From assembly GCA_004794785.1 (NCBI GenBank), contig SJOL01006495.1, positions 1 to 64,000 on the forward strand: 64,000 nucleotides of DNA, written 5' to 3'. Position numbers and translations under genes: made by a program. Source of the stretch: Opisthorchis felineus (Eukaryota; Platyhelminthes; Trematoda; Opisthorchiida; Opisthorchiidae). The stretch's first letter is position 1. Each line of letters begins with the position of its first letter. The notes below the pieces were generated by a model. It worked only from the letters and a program-made list of their open reading frames with translations, was not told the DNA's origin and ran no database searches. Shown in pieces: positions 37,572 through 49,475 of the stretch.

Positions 37572-38975
37572 CTATTCTTACTTTGTCAAAAGGTACGGAT
37601 GCAGTTCATCGTGGTTAATCCATAAATGTAGTCGGCACTAGTCTACGCGACTGTTATGACCTTGGTTCCGAAACGTCCATCAAATCCTATGCAGCCTTTG
37701 CGGTTATCACAGGTCGCAACACTTTTTGTTTACGCTACGCCAAAGACGCTGTTTAGTTATGTTTTCTGTTAGCGAAGTCGGTGGGTTGTTTACACTTGTG
37801 AATTCAAAATAAAAATTCAAGTGTTGCCACGCCGGTGGATTACCCTGAGCGAAGTTTGCTAAGAATGTGGCAAAGCAGATGATTGCGCACGCTCCCCTCA
37901 GCTAGGGAGCTCAAGGAAAACACTACTCAGCAGTGGTCTGATCAGTCGGCAGCGACTAGCATCTTAACACCGGTAACGTCAACAAGATGTGTTGTTCACT
38001 CTTTGGAGTACCTGACTCAGTCACACTGGCTCAGTGTAAGACATCCATCCATCAGCGCTAGTATTACTGAAGGTCAGACAGTCAATGACCCTAAAGCAAA
38101 AACAAAACGCTGGAATTGATGTTCCCATCAGTGCAAGAGCCGGGGTAAAGAAGGCTGAAAAATGTACCCGAAAACAGCTGTGATTTCAACCATCTACTGA
38201 ATGTGGTAAACGACTTGTTTGAAACACTTCAGGTCACTCAAGGGGCTTTTTCTTCCCCCTTCCATTATTATTAACCACAAAAGGAACTACGTGAGACCCG
38301 TATTCCAAAATATTGACAGCACGTTATTCAACAAATGTTATGTCCGACTTTTTGAATCACAATGTGGCCAGTCTTCACGAAAAACTGCTGTTGGTTTACA
38401 CCGAAACTGAAAATAGGACCACCTTAACCATTGTGTATGCAAATATTATGCAGTGAAAGTTATGTAGTGTTTCGGACTACATTTTGTCCCACGGCATACT
38501 TCAGCAGCAACATTCCAGTAGGTGATTTGTATGTGAGTATGGCCATCAGAACTCATACAAATTAGTTAAAAATGCTTATGATGAGAATTCTGTATAGCAA
38601 AGTGCTATTTTGCGCTGTTTTTCAACCATTTTTTCACTTTGGAGCCTTGCGATTCAACGTTTGCTTTTGTTGTAAGTCCTGAGAATATTCTGTTTTTCTG
38701 TTGACATTAACATTTAACAACACTTTCCAGAATTTGCTTTTGGGTTAGCAGAAGAACAGTAAGTCTGCTCTGTAGAGCTTGCAATGAGATTTTCAGTCAG
38801 GTTTATTCCGGCATGCTTTACACGTGGAAGTGGCGGTTTGATTCAAGAGGTAACTATTAAATGAGGCGTCAGATTCCTTGTGTTGTGTGTGAGTAACATG
38901 GGGATTGAAAAATTTAAATGTTTAAGACTCAAATTTAATTGACGATTGATTTTGGCGTCGCTTCAGTACACTTAC
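37572..38975. other. No supported gene
   Basis: AT-rich sequence without recognisable exon, RNA or repeat. Confidence 0.4.
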
Positions 38976-39116
38976 CTCCACTTTCAGTAGGTTCATCCCC
39001 CCGCCGTAGCCCTTCTGTTCGTCTGGTCCCATACTGATCCGAGCTGAACACTTTTCTTTGGGATGGTTCTTCTGAGCCTACTCCTCCATTTCTGCTTGGT
39101 TGCTGGTCCAAATGAG
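38976..39116 (-). CDS. Symmetric linker-type exon
   Basis: Clean exon of 141 nt, phase 1 at both ends, with acceptor TTTTTTCAACAATATAG and donor GTAAGT. It encodes about 46 residues, all polar (HLDQQPSRNGGVGSEEPSQ, then YGTRRTEGLRRGDEPTESG), with no Cys and no hydrophobic stretch. It resembles a flexible spacer. Phase and strand fit the modular gene, upstream of module C, but there is no sequence match to the other linkers, so membership is inferred. Confidence 0.5.
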
Positions 39117-41514
39117 CTATATTGTTGAAAAAAGCAGAAAAACTGACCACTTGTACATAATGTACCGAAATGTACCGATTTCTGACATATTTTAGTTTTC
39201 AAGTCGAATGATATAGCAAAAAAGCACCAGTTCGTTTTCCAACGCACTGTCGGTTATGTGATGGCAAACTAGCATAAATAAAAATAAGTCCCTTTACCTA
39301 ATGAGATAACGAGCAAATGGACCAAGCTTATTCCGCATGTGCGCATGTTAGCACTGTCTAGGCAGGCCCTATGGACCACATAAATTGCCCCCGCCGCCAA
39401 TCACTCCAAAGCTTCAAGGTCACGCTGATGCATGGGGCCGATTGGTTTGAACCCTCATGTCTCTAAGTGAGTGCAATATACTTAATGGACGAATGACGAT
39501 AAACCATGAAGCCATCTTCACTTGTGATTCGCCAAGAGTTAAATCAACTTAATGCAGTCATGAATAAAATGCTAACTTCCGGTGTGGAATCTGTTTGTAT
39601 GCCAAGATCGTGTTCTGAGTGAGAACAAAGATTTTCAGTACAGTGCTTGCACGCCATTCAAGATGAAAAAATGATACTTACATACATGTTATCAGTCAGA
39701 ATTGTGGAAAACGACCGGTATTATTTTTACTGAAGCATAGCCTCCTTGCTGGTAGCTCGTGTATCTAATATTGAATCACATGAAAATGCGTATGTTGGAT
39801 ACTCATCTTAGTTAACTGCAACGATTGTTTGACACGGTACGAAGTGTCATAAAATAGTTATGGCGGACCGTCGCCCAGAAAATTAATGCAGGTTACTTCA
39901 AAACGGTTTTTTGGTTCAATCAAATGTGTATTCCATCATCGTGATAATATACAGTATCTCTCCAATCACCATACGTACCACTTACACACGCTTCTGAGTT
40001 TGTAGAGTAGGAAGAGTGCAACGGATCTGAAGATTTCCGAAAGCAGGACGCATTCTGGTAATATTCAATCACTATACGAACAGATTTCATGGAGACTGCA
40101 TAGTTCAGCTGTTCATTTGTTGTTCACTTGTTGTTAAGGCTTTGATGAGGAACAACAAGAAGTAGAAACCACACACCACTGATGAAACCATTGCATCCAA
40201 TCTCAATAAACAAAAACACAAAAGTCTTTGGTGTTCAAGCATCGGAGCATCTTTGAACATTCAACCTTGAGAACAAACAGCAGTCTATGCAGTGAAAACT
40301 AATTTAAGAGGAATTCTGTCATAAGAAACGTCGGAACATTTAAATACCACTCTTCAGTAAGCTTTCAATGAGATCTGAAGTAGCATGTTCATCGTTAGTT
40401 CGTCGAACGGAACATTCAGATGGCCAGAATGCCCCCCAGAAGAGTTAGAATGGAATGTCTGTCTTTGTTCAGACGGTTGGTCACCTAGCGCCATCGATTT
40501 CATCTTGGCTGCATCTGATGTGGTATCAAAAAGCCAGGTCGCTAGTTGAACATGCATGCCTCGGGCATTCGATTTTATCGCCACGAACACGTGATAACTG
40601 AAAAGGCAGTGACAGCCGCATATCATTCAGTTGTGGTTGTGTTAGCTACAACTCACTCTCAAAGCAACCTCTATTTTAGCAATTTATTTCAATTCCATAT
40701 CTCTTTCACTAACAACCTCACGGCGCATCTCACGATCTGTGGATGTCATTATATTGCCATAAACCTTCATTTGGACATGAAGGCTTGAACTTATAAATAT
40801 TTCTGTTACCAACACCAAATATTAATGCCCTATTGAATGCCATTCCATGTTGTTTTATCCCCGAAGTTCAACTGAATACAAAGAGTACTGTACCAAGTGG
40901 AAATCAGTTGTAGCTGAAAAAATTTCAAATCAGTTGGAAAAATAATTTTTCTCTGGGGTAATGTACCTTCCAGATTTCATTCCTTGTCTGCATAACTATT
41001 TTTTCCAAGCTGCTACACTCTGGAGGATCACTGTATGTTTTGGTTTACCAAAACACACTAGAATGTGATATTGCACTGGTGCGGCTTGCACACATCCTAG
41101 ACGAAACCTCATAACCCCCGTATGAACGCTTGCTGTCATGCTGTGAATGACGCAGTTACAGATACGTCATAACCAACCGTGGGCCTTCTCTGGTAAAATG
41201 TTCAGGTCTGTCGAAATCGTCGCGCACACCGGGTTTCTCACTAATGGCCAAGCTATCAATGGACATCCGGCCGATGTGTACAGCCGTTGCTAAATTTGAA
41301 AACTTGATCAACCTCCTAAAATTTACTATGCTATCTCATCAGTCATGTTTTAATCAAAAAATAACTTCAAACAAGTACTTTCCTGATAGGCGTTCCCTCA
41401 TTAAAAACCCAGGGTTTTGCTTTATTAATAGGTTAACAAAACCCCTCGGTATAATACGAAACGCTTTCATTTTCACCAGGTGACAACTAAGCATCCTGGC
41501 GAAAAGATATGGTC
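39117..41514. other. No firmly supported gene
   Basis: A minus-strand frame at 40354-40608 follows a good acceptor (CTTTTCAG) and contains polar sequence (GDQPSEQRQTFHSNSSGG), but it runs to a stop without a donor. It could be a terminal exon or chance. Confidence 0.3.
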
Positions 41515-41815
41515 TTAAATTTCGACAAATACGCTCATGTGTATATCAATTTGGTTTTGACGGGAGACTCACCTGGAACCCAGCTGAATCTCTCGTTTAT
41601 GGTGTTCTTAAGCAGCTGAATGTCCTGCACCAGGCCGCCTCATGTTTCAGTTGGTGCGACATTCGAGATATTGCGATACATTGTATAGACGTAATACACT
41701 GCGATAAAAGGTTGCTGAGACTCGGGTAATGCGCCTACCTGATGAGCCCCAAGAAGGGCAAAACTGGTCGTGGGTTGTCGAAAAGTTTTCATCAAGCGAC
41801 ACACTTGTAACCTGT
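41515..41815. repeat. Hammerhead-bearing repeat, locus 3 (inverted arrangement)
   Basis: The family body in minus orientation (41520-41720, including AGGCCGCCTCATGTTTCAGT) joins directly to a plus-orientation hammerhead segment (41730-41800). This is the same head-to-head arrangement as loci 1 and 5. Confidence 0.8.
41733..41775 (+). ncRNA. Hammerhead ribozyme motif, one core change
   Basis: In order: GCCTAC, intact CTGATGA, a well-paired stem II (GCCC/GGGC), then AAAA in place of GAAA, stem III region ACTGGT, C, GTGGGT. The G12 position, a catalytic base, is changed, so the copy is probably inactive. Confidence 0.6.
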
Positions 41816-44780
41816 TTACTTGAAACCTCGAAATAGGACCCCTACTCATCATTTCCTATCGCATATCTCATCAGACCCCTTGTACCCCTGGCTCGGTGTA
41901 GCTACAATTGCAGGCATGTGGTTATCAATGGCATGGTCCTAAAAAACTGTGACAGACTGGCTCTAAATAAGTGTTTAGATATGAGTAGTTGCTATTGTAG
42001 GAGGGGGCAGAAATATAGGCTTCTTTGAAGTTCTGGCCGGTTTTCAAGTAGAAATACCCACCCCTGTGAATCAGGCGAGCCTGAAAATGATCTACCACAA
42101 AATGCTGGATGTTATACGACATCGCATAATCTTCTCTGGACATATGGGTATACAGCTGATGGGTATTGAATTTGGATACCAAGTTGATCCGAGTTCCAGG
42201 CCTAAGCAACAAACATACAAGGGTCCTCTAGAGATGATAAAATGTCAGACAAACGTTCACTGTTAACTGACGTTCACAGGTAACTTATATTATTAAAATT
42301 TGTCAGTGATAATTGTCACGCTGCATTATTCTGGAAATAATAGTAACGGTCGCAAGGCTGGGTGGTATTCACCTGCAGAGTCTTAGCGGGAAGAGTTCCA
42401 TCAACTTTCATGGAAAGACAATGGAATCGAGAAAAGTTCCGTATGTAGGGACGGTGTGGGTATACGGATGCGAACTGGTTCATTTTTTGGCCATACTGTT
42501 GCTTTGTCAGTCCCTGACGCTGTCCAGAACAATTGACTTGACCGTGGTTACTATGCGTATCAATGCATAACATCGTCGTTATAGTCTTCACCATTGACAG
42601 TAATACACCGGCAACACATACTGATGCTTAACTCTTATACAATACCATGAAGAAAGAAAGTTTTAGTAAGGACTGGGAAGAACAGTAGTGTGTAGCACTA
42701 AGTCCATAGGACAACGATCAAGATTAAGGTGTCTACACCCTTGAATAGAACTAAACTAATCCTACTGATGTAAGACACGATCACCATAAGACGGACAGAG
42801 CGTCCTTAGCGAATCTCACTCAAGGTAAGCCCAGCGCATAACGACTGACCAACTTTAGCTAACCAATCCGGCTAAAAAAATACCAAATTGCGCACCACCG
42901 GGATCAGTCATGTCGACTGCTGCAGGCCTGTTCAAGCAGGACCACTTGCGTCCCAACCAGGAAGGCGCCAAGATCTCACAGCATTCAGTCTGACTCTGCA
43001 ACATTTCATTTCACGCAGCCGTGTCATGGCCTGTTCCTGCGAATCTTTCGCCAAAAGTGGCCTAAAAGGAAAATCAATGCTTTTGAAGTTAAGCGCTGGT
43101 CACGTACGCCTAGTACATTCCCCAACCATCTTAATCTGGTAGGTCTTATCTGCTTCCCCAATATATCACTACACACACTATATCACACTACCAAGCACCC
43201 GCTTTCCCGCGTACACACAGCAGTTGGCTGTGATATGGGACAGTGATTATCAAAATTATGAATACATTTAAGGCCATCCGATATAGAACACCAAATTTTG
43301 AAGTCTCAAAGTGAACCATCTCGTGCAGCTCTCTTGGACACAGGGTCTTTTGCCTCCAGCGAAGTTCGGTTCTGAAGCCATAGATGACCTAGTTTAGCGA
43401 ACGTTGATCGCACCCTGGTTATGTGAACAGTGACTTCATCTGTTATAAAACACTCGACTTATGCGTCCCCCAAAATATTTGAACCGATCAAAAAACTCGT
43501 TCTGAAGTGTACAATCCACGATAATGTCGATGACAAGGTTGAACAGACAGAGTAACAGCGGTAATTTGTTGTGGAAAAATTTTCAGAGGTCCCATTATAA
43601 TCTCTAGCACGATCGAACATGTGAAAATAAGAGAGACGAAAAATACCTACACAATTCTAGCGCATCCTCTCTAGCAAAGAATATGATCGGTCATTTTTTC
43701 AAGCCGTGATCATAAACAGAAACAGTAAATGCGGGCGATAAATTTGAAAGGATGTGCAGGAGAATATTAGATATTATTATTATTAGTTTCCAGTCAGACA
43801 AGATTATTTAAAACATACGTAAGAATGTTTGGTACGGAAACAAAAGTATAAAAAAGCAGCAAATAAAGGAAGAAAAAAGATTGTTGAAATCACTTCAGGG
43901 CAACCTAAGGGCTAACAAAGTCAAGACGCGCACATCAGCCTTATAAGAACAGGCGTGAAAGTCAGTGGCAAGTTTGAAAATTCAGCGCCACGTACAACGC
44001 ATAAAAGTGTCGTAAGTACGTGGAGAGCCTAAAATGGTTAGCAAATACAAGAAACTGACTGTGACCTTAGGAAGCATTAGTCCAAGAACAGCCTTGGCGG
44101 AATAAGGAAAGCATATCTCTCGGTATGAAATGACCATCCGTTGACGAACCAAAAAGTCAACATCAAAATCGATGGCACGTATGTCTGAGATTGGGGAGAG
44201 GAAACAAGCATTAGCTCAATACTGCTGCTTCTGCTCATTCCATACAATCACTCCGCTCATATCCAAGACTGTGCTTACATCTGTCACAGTTGCTCGGGGC
44301 TTCCGAACAGCGATTATGTCGGCTTTGATGAAAGATGTCGAAGTAAGTGCTTCCAACTATTCGGAAACGGTATACCTCAAAGGACTGGGACGCTTCGGGA
44401 GTTCCCTTGAAACCTAATTATGACGAGCGCATGGAGCATCTCGCGTGATCTGGCATGACTGCAGAATATATACCAAACTCCCCGGTTAACCACAGTTTCC
44501 ATGACAAGAGATCGTGTGGTCAGTATGACCAACCCGGGCGCTTCTAACTCTCGTCCCAATCAAGCTGTACTAGAGCTGGATACAACGGATAAATCTCCGA
44601 GGAAACACTCGTTCTAGAAACATAAGCTATCGATTCAAAAGAGGCGATGCGACCAAATCTAGCAAACCGCGACCATCAGCGCTGTTGTGCATACTATCGC
44701 CCTAAGCAGCCACCAGTTCTTTCCTGCTGTTCATGCATTTACCTTGGATTCGGATTGAAGGACTGAGATCCCGACCAACC
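41816..44780. other. No supported gene
   Basis: Short overlapping frames on both strands (41.9-42.6 kb) lack paired splice sites. An ATT microsatellite lies at about 43770-43785. The end may hold further decayed sequence from the neighbouring R2-like element. Confidence 0.35.
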
Positions 44781-45962
44781 TTACTGAATGTGTGGTACTC
44801 GGCACGGGTAAAGCAGCTTCTCCATATGCTCTACCTGCGTCATCGGGATGACTGAACTCAGGCCTGTGATACCAAGTCCTGCATGTTGTTTACCGGTGTG
44901 GGTGTGGCGATCAGGCATCATTTTATCAAAGCACCAAACAAGAGTTGATGACATGGAGAGGGGTCTCAGTTGTTCTGATGAAGACTGATTTTGGATCTTC
45001 GGAACTAGAGTTATACAGGCACGACACAAATGCGGTGGGCAATCACAGATAATAATGGGTAGTCGGATTATCCAACAAGGGCTTTGGCGTTGGACCGCTG
45101 AAGCATCCTGAGAGCACCCTGTTTCCAATAGTTTTCGGCATCCAAAGGTAGACCACAGCCACCTTTGTATGGTTTCTTCCATGACGGAGACGCTGCATTT
45201 TCCGCCTTTGGTGGTAGAGCGTCTGCATAGCGGTCTAGTTGGTTCGGTGGATCTGCCTTCTGTTGGTTAGCACACGGTGGGCTTGTTGACAGTAGCTTCG
45301 GGAGACAGATAGGAATATCTTGGATGCTTGAAGGTTCAGAAGCAACAGAATCTCCTTCGACAGCATGATGCCAGATTTCCATCCTCGGGTAAATGCCAGA
45401 AGGTCAACAATGGCAAGCGAACTGTCAGAAGTTGATTCCAAGAGTGACACGGTGTCATCCACGGTCTGTTTGAATCAGACGCTATAGTTTTCAGAGTCTC
45501 ACGAATGTAGAACTGTTTGACGGATGGTCCGGTAAGGCCTACCACATGATTATCCATCCAGCTGTGCTTGACAGTTAGCACACGTAACCTGGTTCTCATG
45601 CTGATAGCCGATCGAACAGGAATATATTGCTCCAGTCTCAGGAGCAGCGCGGTTTGCGTGCCACAAGACAGTGTAAACTCTCGGCCAGGCACAAGAGTGA
45701 CTGTGACTTATTTTGGGACCAGCGGACTCCACACTTCTTCCCTCGGTCAAGCTTATCAGCACTATGCTGAGTCCTGTGTGCTTGTTGGCGGTTCTGACTC
45801 AGGCCACGCTCCATCGGAGGAAGGCAGGAATAATCAGCGCAGGCCAGTTGGGCGACCATATGCCGGCCAACACTTTCATGGACGTGAACTCGACGGTGAG
45901 CTGCCAAGGCAGCCTTCGATTTACAACACTTGCCGCGGTCCTCACACTTGAGCCCCACTAGC
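44781..45962 (-). mobile_element. R2-like LINE fragment, zinc fingers to start of reverse transcriptase
   Basis: From 45958 downward, crossing frames: a C2H2-like finger (CCKSKAALAAHRRVH); a second finger of the kind found in R2-type elements (CADYSCLPPMERGLSQNRQQAH followed by HSADKL and a RWSQNKSQSLLCLAE block, cf. R-W-S-x-x-E); a linker region; and near 45.0 kb the start of a reverse transcriptase (ITLVPKIQNQSSSEQLRPLS, cf. T-x-L-I-P-K then Y-R-P-I). The catalytic YxDD part is not seen and the frame is repeatedly broken, so it is a dead fragment. R2 proper inserts into 28S rDNA, but no rDNA is evident here. The superfamily assignment is from motifs only. Confidence 0.6.
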
Positions 45963-48919
45963 CTCTCCTGTGTGCTGGCTGGAACTGGTGCAGAGGCACC
46001 AGATGAATTGTGCTATGCATTATCGGAAGTAACCAGCACGTTTAAGCCAAACAGAGTGGCTGACCCTGTCTGGAGTTGTTCACCCTGAGTGACTTCGTGG
46101 CTATCCACTCGGCTTCACGAGGAGGTGGTTCAGTGGGCCGAACAGCAACACAGTAGAAACTTCATTTTACGTCAAGGGAAACTGTGAACGTTGGTCGGAG
46201 GTGTGTGGCGCTGCTGACATACTTGACATAAGGTAGAGATACAGCCAACAAACAACCTACCAGGGTTAAATCCTACCTGGTGTTTTTGAACACGCAGCTC
46301 ATTGAAAAAGACACTTCTCATCAAGCAAGACAGAATACAACTAAGCAGCATTGGAGGCGTTTCCGCTTATCTGCTCCGCCATATGCAGCAGCAAATACAG
46401 TCACGCAGAGAATGTCGTAACCTGAATGTGCTTTGTTTACACAGTTCATGTCTGAGGTACTTCCAAGGCACACATACTTTGACAGTTGGAAGAAGATTCC
46501 TCAACTGAATCGTTTGGTTCAGAAACCTGACCGAAAGGTAGCAGTAGTTACCATCCCATCACAAGTAGTTTAAATTTTAAAGAAATTTCTGCCAGACTTC
46601 AACCTGGAGGACCAAAAGTCTATGTTTGTCACACACATTTCCGCTGACCAACCTGGCAGAAGCAAATTTGTGGATAGTGTATGAGCATCCTACGGTAAAA
46701 CCCAGTAGACTGATGAGACACACATGCAGCGGCAATACAACGAAGTCCGGCCTTCACACGAAGAAACATATGAAAATTAGATCATCAAGCAGTCAGTTCC
46801 AGAACAGTCTTCACAACATTCATTTTATAAAAGATAGACAGTAGAGGAGGATGAATGCGGCACATATCTCTAGATGACGCTCTTGCAGACTGACTTTAGA
46901 TGCAGGTATAGGAGAAACGTACCTGGGATAACGAATTCAGAAATAACCTGTGACCATTTGTTGTGTGTTCTAGCCGTAGCACAGGTGAACAATGCAAGAC
47001 AGTTGGTTATCTTACAACGTCATAAATAACTAAAGACAACAATACATTGATGACCTAATGATCTAGACTAGCAGTTCCCTCAAACACAAAGAGGTGTCGG
47101 AGCATTTGTGATCGACTTTACTAAATTCACTGAGCTCAGTATTTAAAGTATTCTTTAGTTTTGTAGTGCTTGCCGAGCAGTTTCTAACTTCCAACGTAAT
47201 CCTTCCTCATAAATTGTGCACAGGATGTAGGGAAGAATGTCACGAGACCAGTCACGTGAGTAGTGTTTTAAACCATTCCTCTCTGTCTCGTGCGCAGATA
47301 AAGTAAGTGCGGAATTATGGTGTCAGAGTAATAAAGCATCGAAAATCCCCTGTGTTAGCGGCGATTACAAAACACCTGAAAAACATTTGGTTCGGTAAGA
47401 CTTCGTTTGTAGTGTTGACTCACGTGGTTCTGATCAAGGCAATTCAAGTTCAGTAACCAATGGTCATTTTCAATTTTATAGTTCGAAATATTGAGAAAAG
47501 CCCTTCTTTATGAACTATTCAATCTAATGCCGTATTCCGGTTACACGTTTTCCAGAAGTCATCTAAGGATTGCATTTGGTTGGGGAAATCACAACTGGGA
47601 TACATTTTTCCATCACTGATGTCTAAAACATCTCGGGGTGTGCAGATTTTCTACTATGGATCCCTTCTATATCCATTCCTTTTTAACGTGGATACGCTCC
47701 GATATAGGAGCTCTTAATACGATCATCAAGAGGACTGGACAAGAATGATGAAATGTCGTGATGCACACTCGGAGAGGACTTTGTGGCAACACGTTGGAAT
47801 CTAGTTGGGTTGGACAGCCCCTTAAATTCCACCCTACAATTTGTAACATCTTAGCTTCACATTCACTCAGGTTCATATTTCTACCCGATGGCAGCAAGAT
47901 GTCATCGGGCTGCTGTCAGTAATTCAAATGAAACGTCGGCTATCAGGATTCGATTTTATTTTAAACATAAAACCTATACGAACTGCAAGTCAGCTGTATT
48001 CGTGAAATTAATTTCAGGTTCCTAACTATTGACCACCAAACAAATTTTATGTTCTATAACACATATTTTTCCATTATGGTAATTAAGATGCAGAATGACC
48101 ACGCGTATCACACTTTCCGCGAAATCACATTTTATGCCATACATTGCGATTGAAAAGCGTTCACGTTGCGCCATACTGTGTGTGGTCTCTTGATGTTCCA
48201 CTCGAAGCCCAGTATACTGTCAAAGGTTCTGAACTAGATGTTAACAGCTGAGAGCAGAGTACGTATTCGGTGAATCACTGATGACTGAATCAGCCGCTGA
48301 GACACAATGCTTATACTATCAATATACTTAAGGTGGTCACTGCTTGGACAAACACAAATGATAACAAGTAAACGGAATTTTAAGCTACTTTTGGGTTGAC
48401 AATATGAGACCGAAAGACTAATGTGTGGCCGTCCATTAGTGCGCTGTTAAATCGATGGTGAGTAACCTCGCGGCAGTCCAGCAACAAAATGTGCATCGGT
48501 TCTGTCATCCGTAGAATGACATTAGTGCTACAAATTCATTCATTGAGAGATGGAACTAGCTTAAGTCAGTCTTCTTATTTACGTCTAGTAATTAGGACAG
48601 TGTGACAGGGCTTACTTTTCTGAGACACTGTGAGGTTGCCTGTTACACTAGTCTGCATAGTCGTGTAATTATCGGGTGTAGTAGATCCTTTCGGAATGGC
48701 TTACTTGTTTTCAAAAATTAAGGAAAATGTTCGATTTTCGCGTACCTTTGCTGAGCAATAGGTTCTCCAATGATCGAGAATGAATAATTCAGTTTTTCAG
48801 ACTTGCTTAAATGCCACAAAGCTATCAGATGTTTATTAGATGGGACTTCATTATACAAGTGACCTTAGAAAACTCATCTTGATTTGCGGACATTGAGCAA
48901 TAATCTCACATAGCCTGAC
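45963..48919. other. No supported gene
   Basis: Frames at 46.3, 46.6 and 47.7 kb lack convincing splice sites or known motifs. Confidence 0.35.
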
Positions 48920-49127
48920 CAGAAGGGCCGAGTTTGGATAGTACTGCACTAGTGTTCTCTTTGAAGAACTCCGGTGTATTGACCATGCCTATTAGTTTGA
49001 TTCCAATGATTTTCCATAAAGAGTGGTCATGTTCTTGATCATCTCGTTTGTACAGCTCTTTGGGTTCCGTTGCTTCGAAGACAACGTGACAGCTTGATAC
49101 AATGTATCTAAGCATAATTAGTGATTG
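48920..49127 (-). CDS. Diverged second-half module exon, copy D
   Basis: A frame of 69 codons, phase 0 in if the acceptor is TGGCTGAAG, ending in phase 1 at TCTG|GTCAGG, the position where copies A-C have their donor. The translation contains YIVSSCHVVFEATE, cf. YIVTCTLMVTAETD in copy A, and EFFKENTSAVLSKLGP, cf. the NFVKHLASVYLELRP block of copy B. The N-terminal YxYGG is missing and both splice sites are weak. No first-half exon was found upstream. It may be a diverged working module or a decayed one. Confidence 0.38.
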
Positions 49128-49174
49128 CTTCAGCCACAACACTCAAAGAGACACTCCGCTGACCCTCATCAAAT

Positions 49175-49475
49175 ACACCCGTTTGCATATCTATTTGGTT
49201 TTCACCGAAAGTCCACCTGAATTTTAGCTGTACCTCTCATTTGTGATATTCTTCAACTGAATGTGCTGCTTTATGTTTCATTTAGTACGGTATTCGAGAT
49301 ATCGCCATAAATTGTAATGAAGGAACCTACTCAAGAAGTTGCAGAAAACACTTTGACATCCCACGACTGGTTTTAATTTTCTTAAGGCTCATCAAGTGTG
49401 ATCAGTCTCAAAGTTTTCCTCAACCTGATGTTTTACCTGAATCCAAATTGCACTTTGTATTTCAGCTAATCAGCA
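49175..49475 (-). repeat. Hammerhead-bearing repeat, locus 4 (single orientation, decayed)
   Basis: One unit of about 290 bp wholly in minus orientation: the remains of the hammerhead (CTTGATGAGCC..., AAAACCAGTCGTGGGAT) at about 49359-49402, followed by the family body (AAGAATATCACAAATGAG, then AAAACCAAATAGATATGC). It shows the monomer without the inversion seen elsewhere. Confidence 0.7.
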
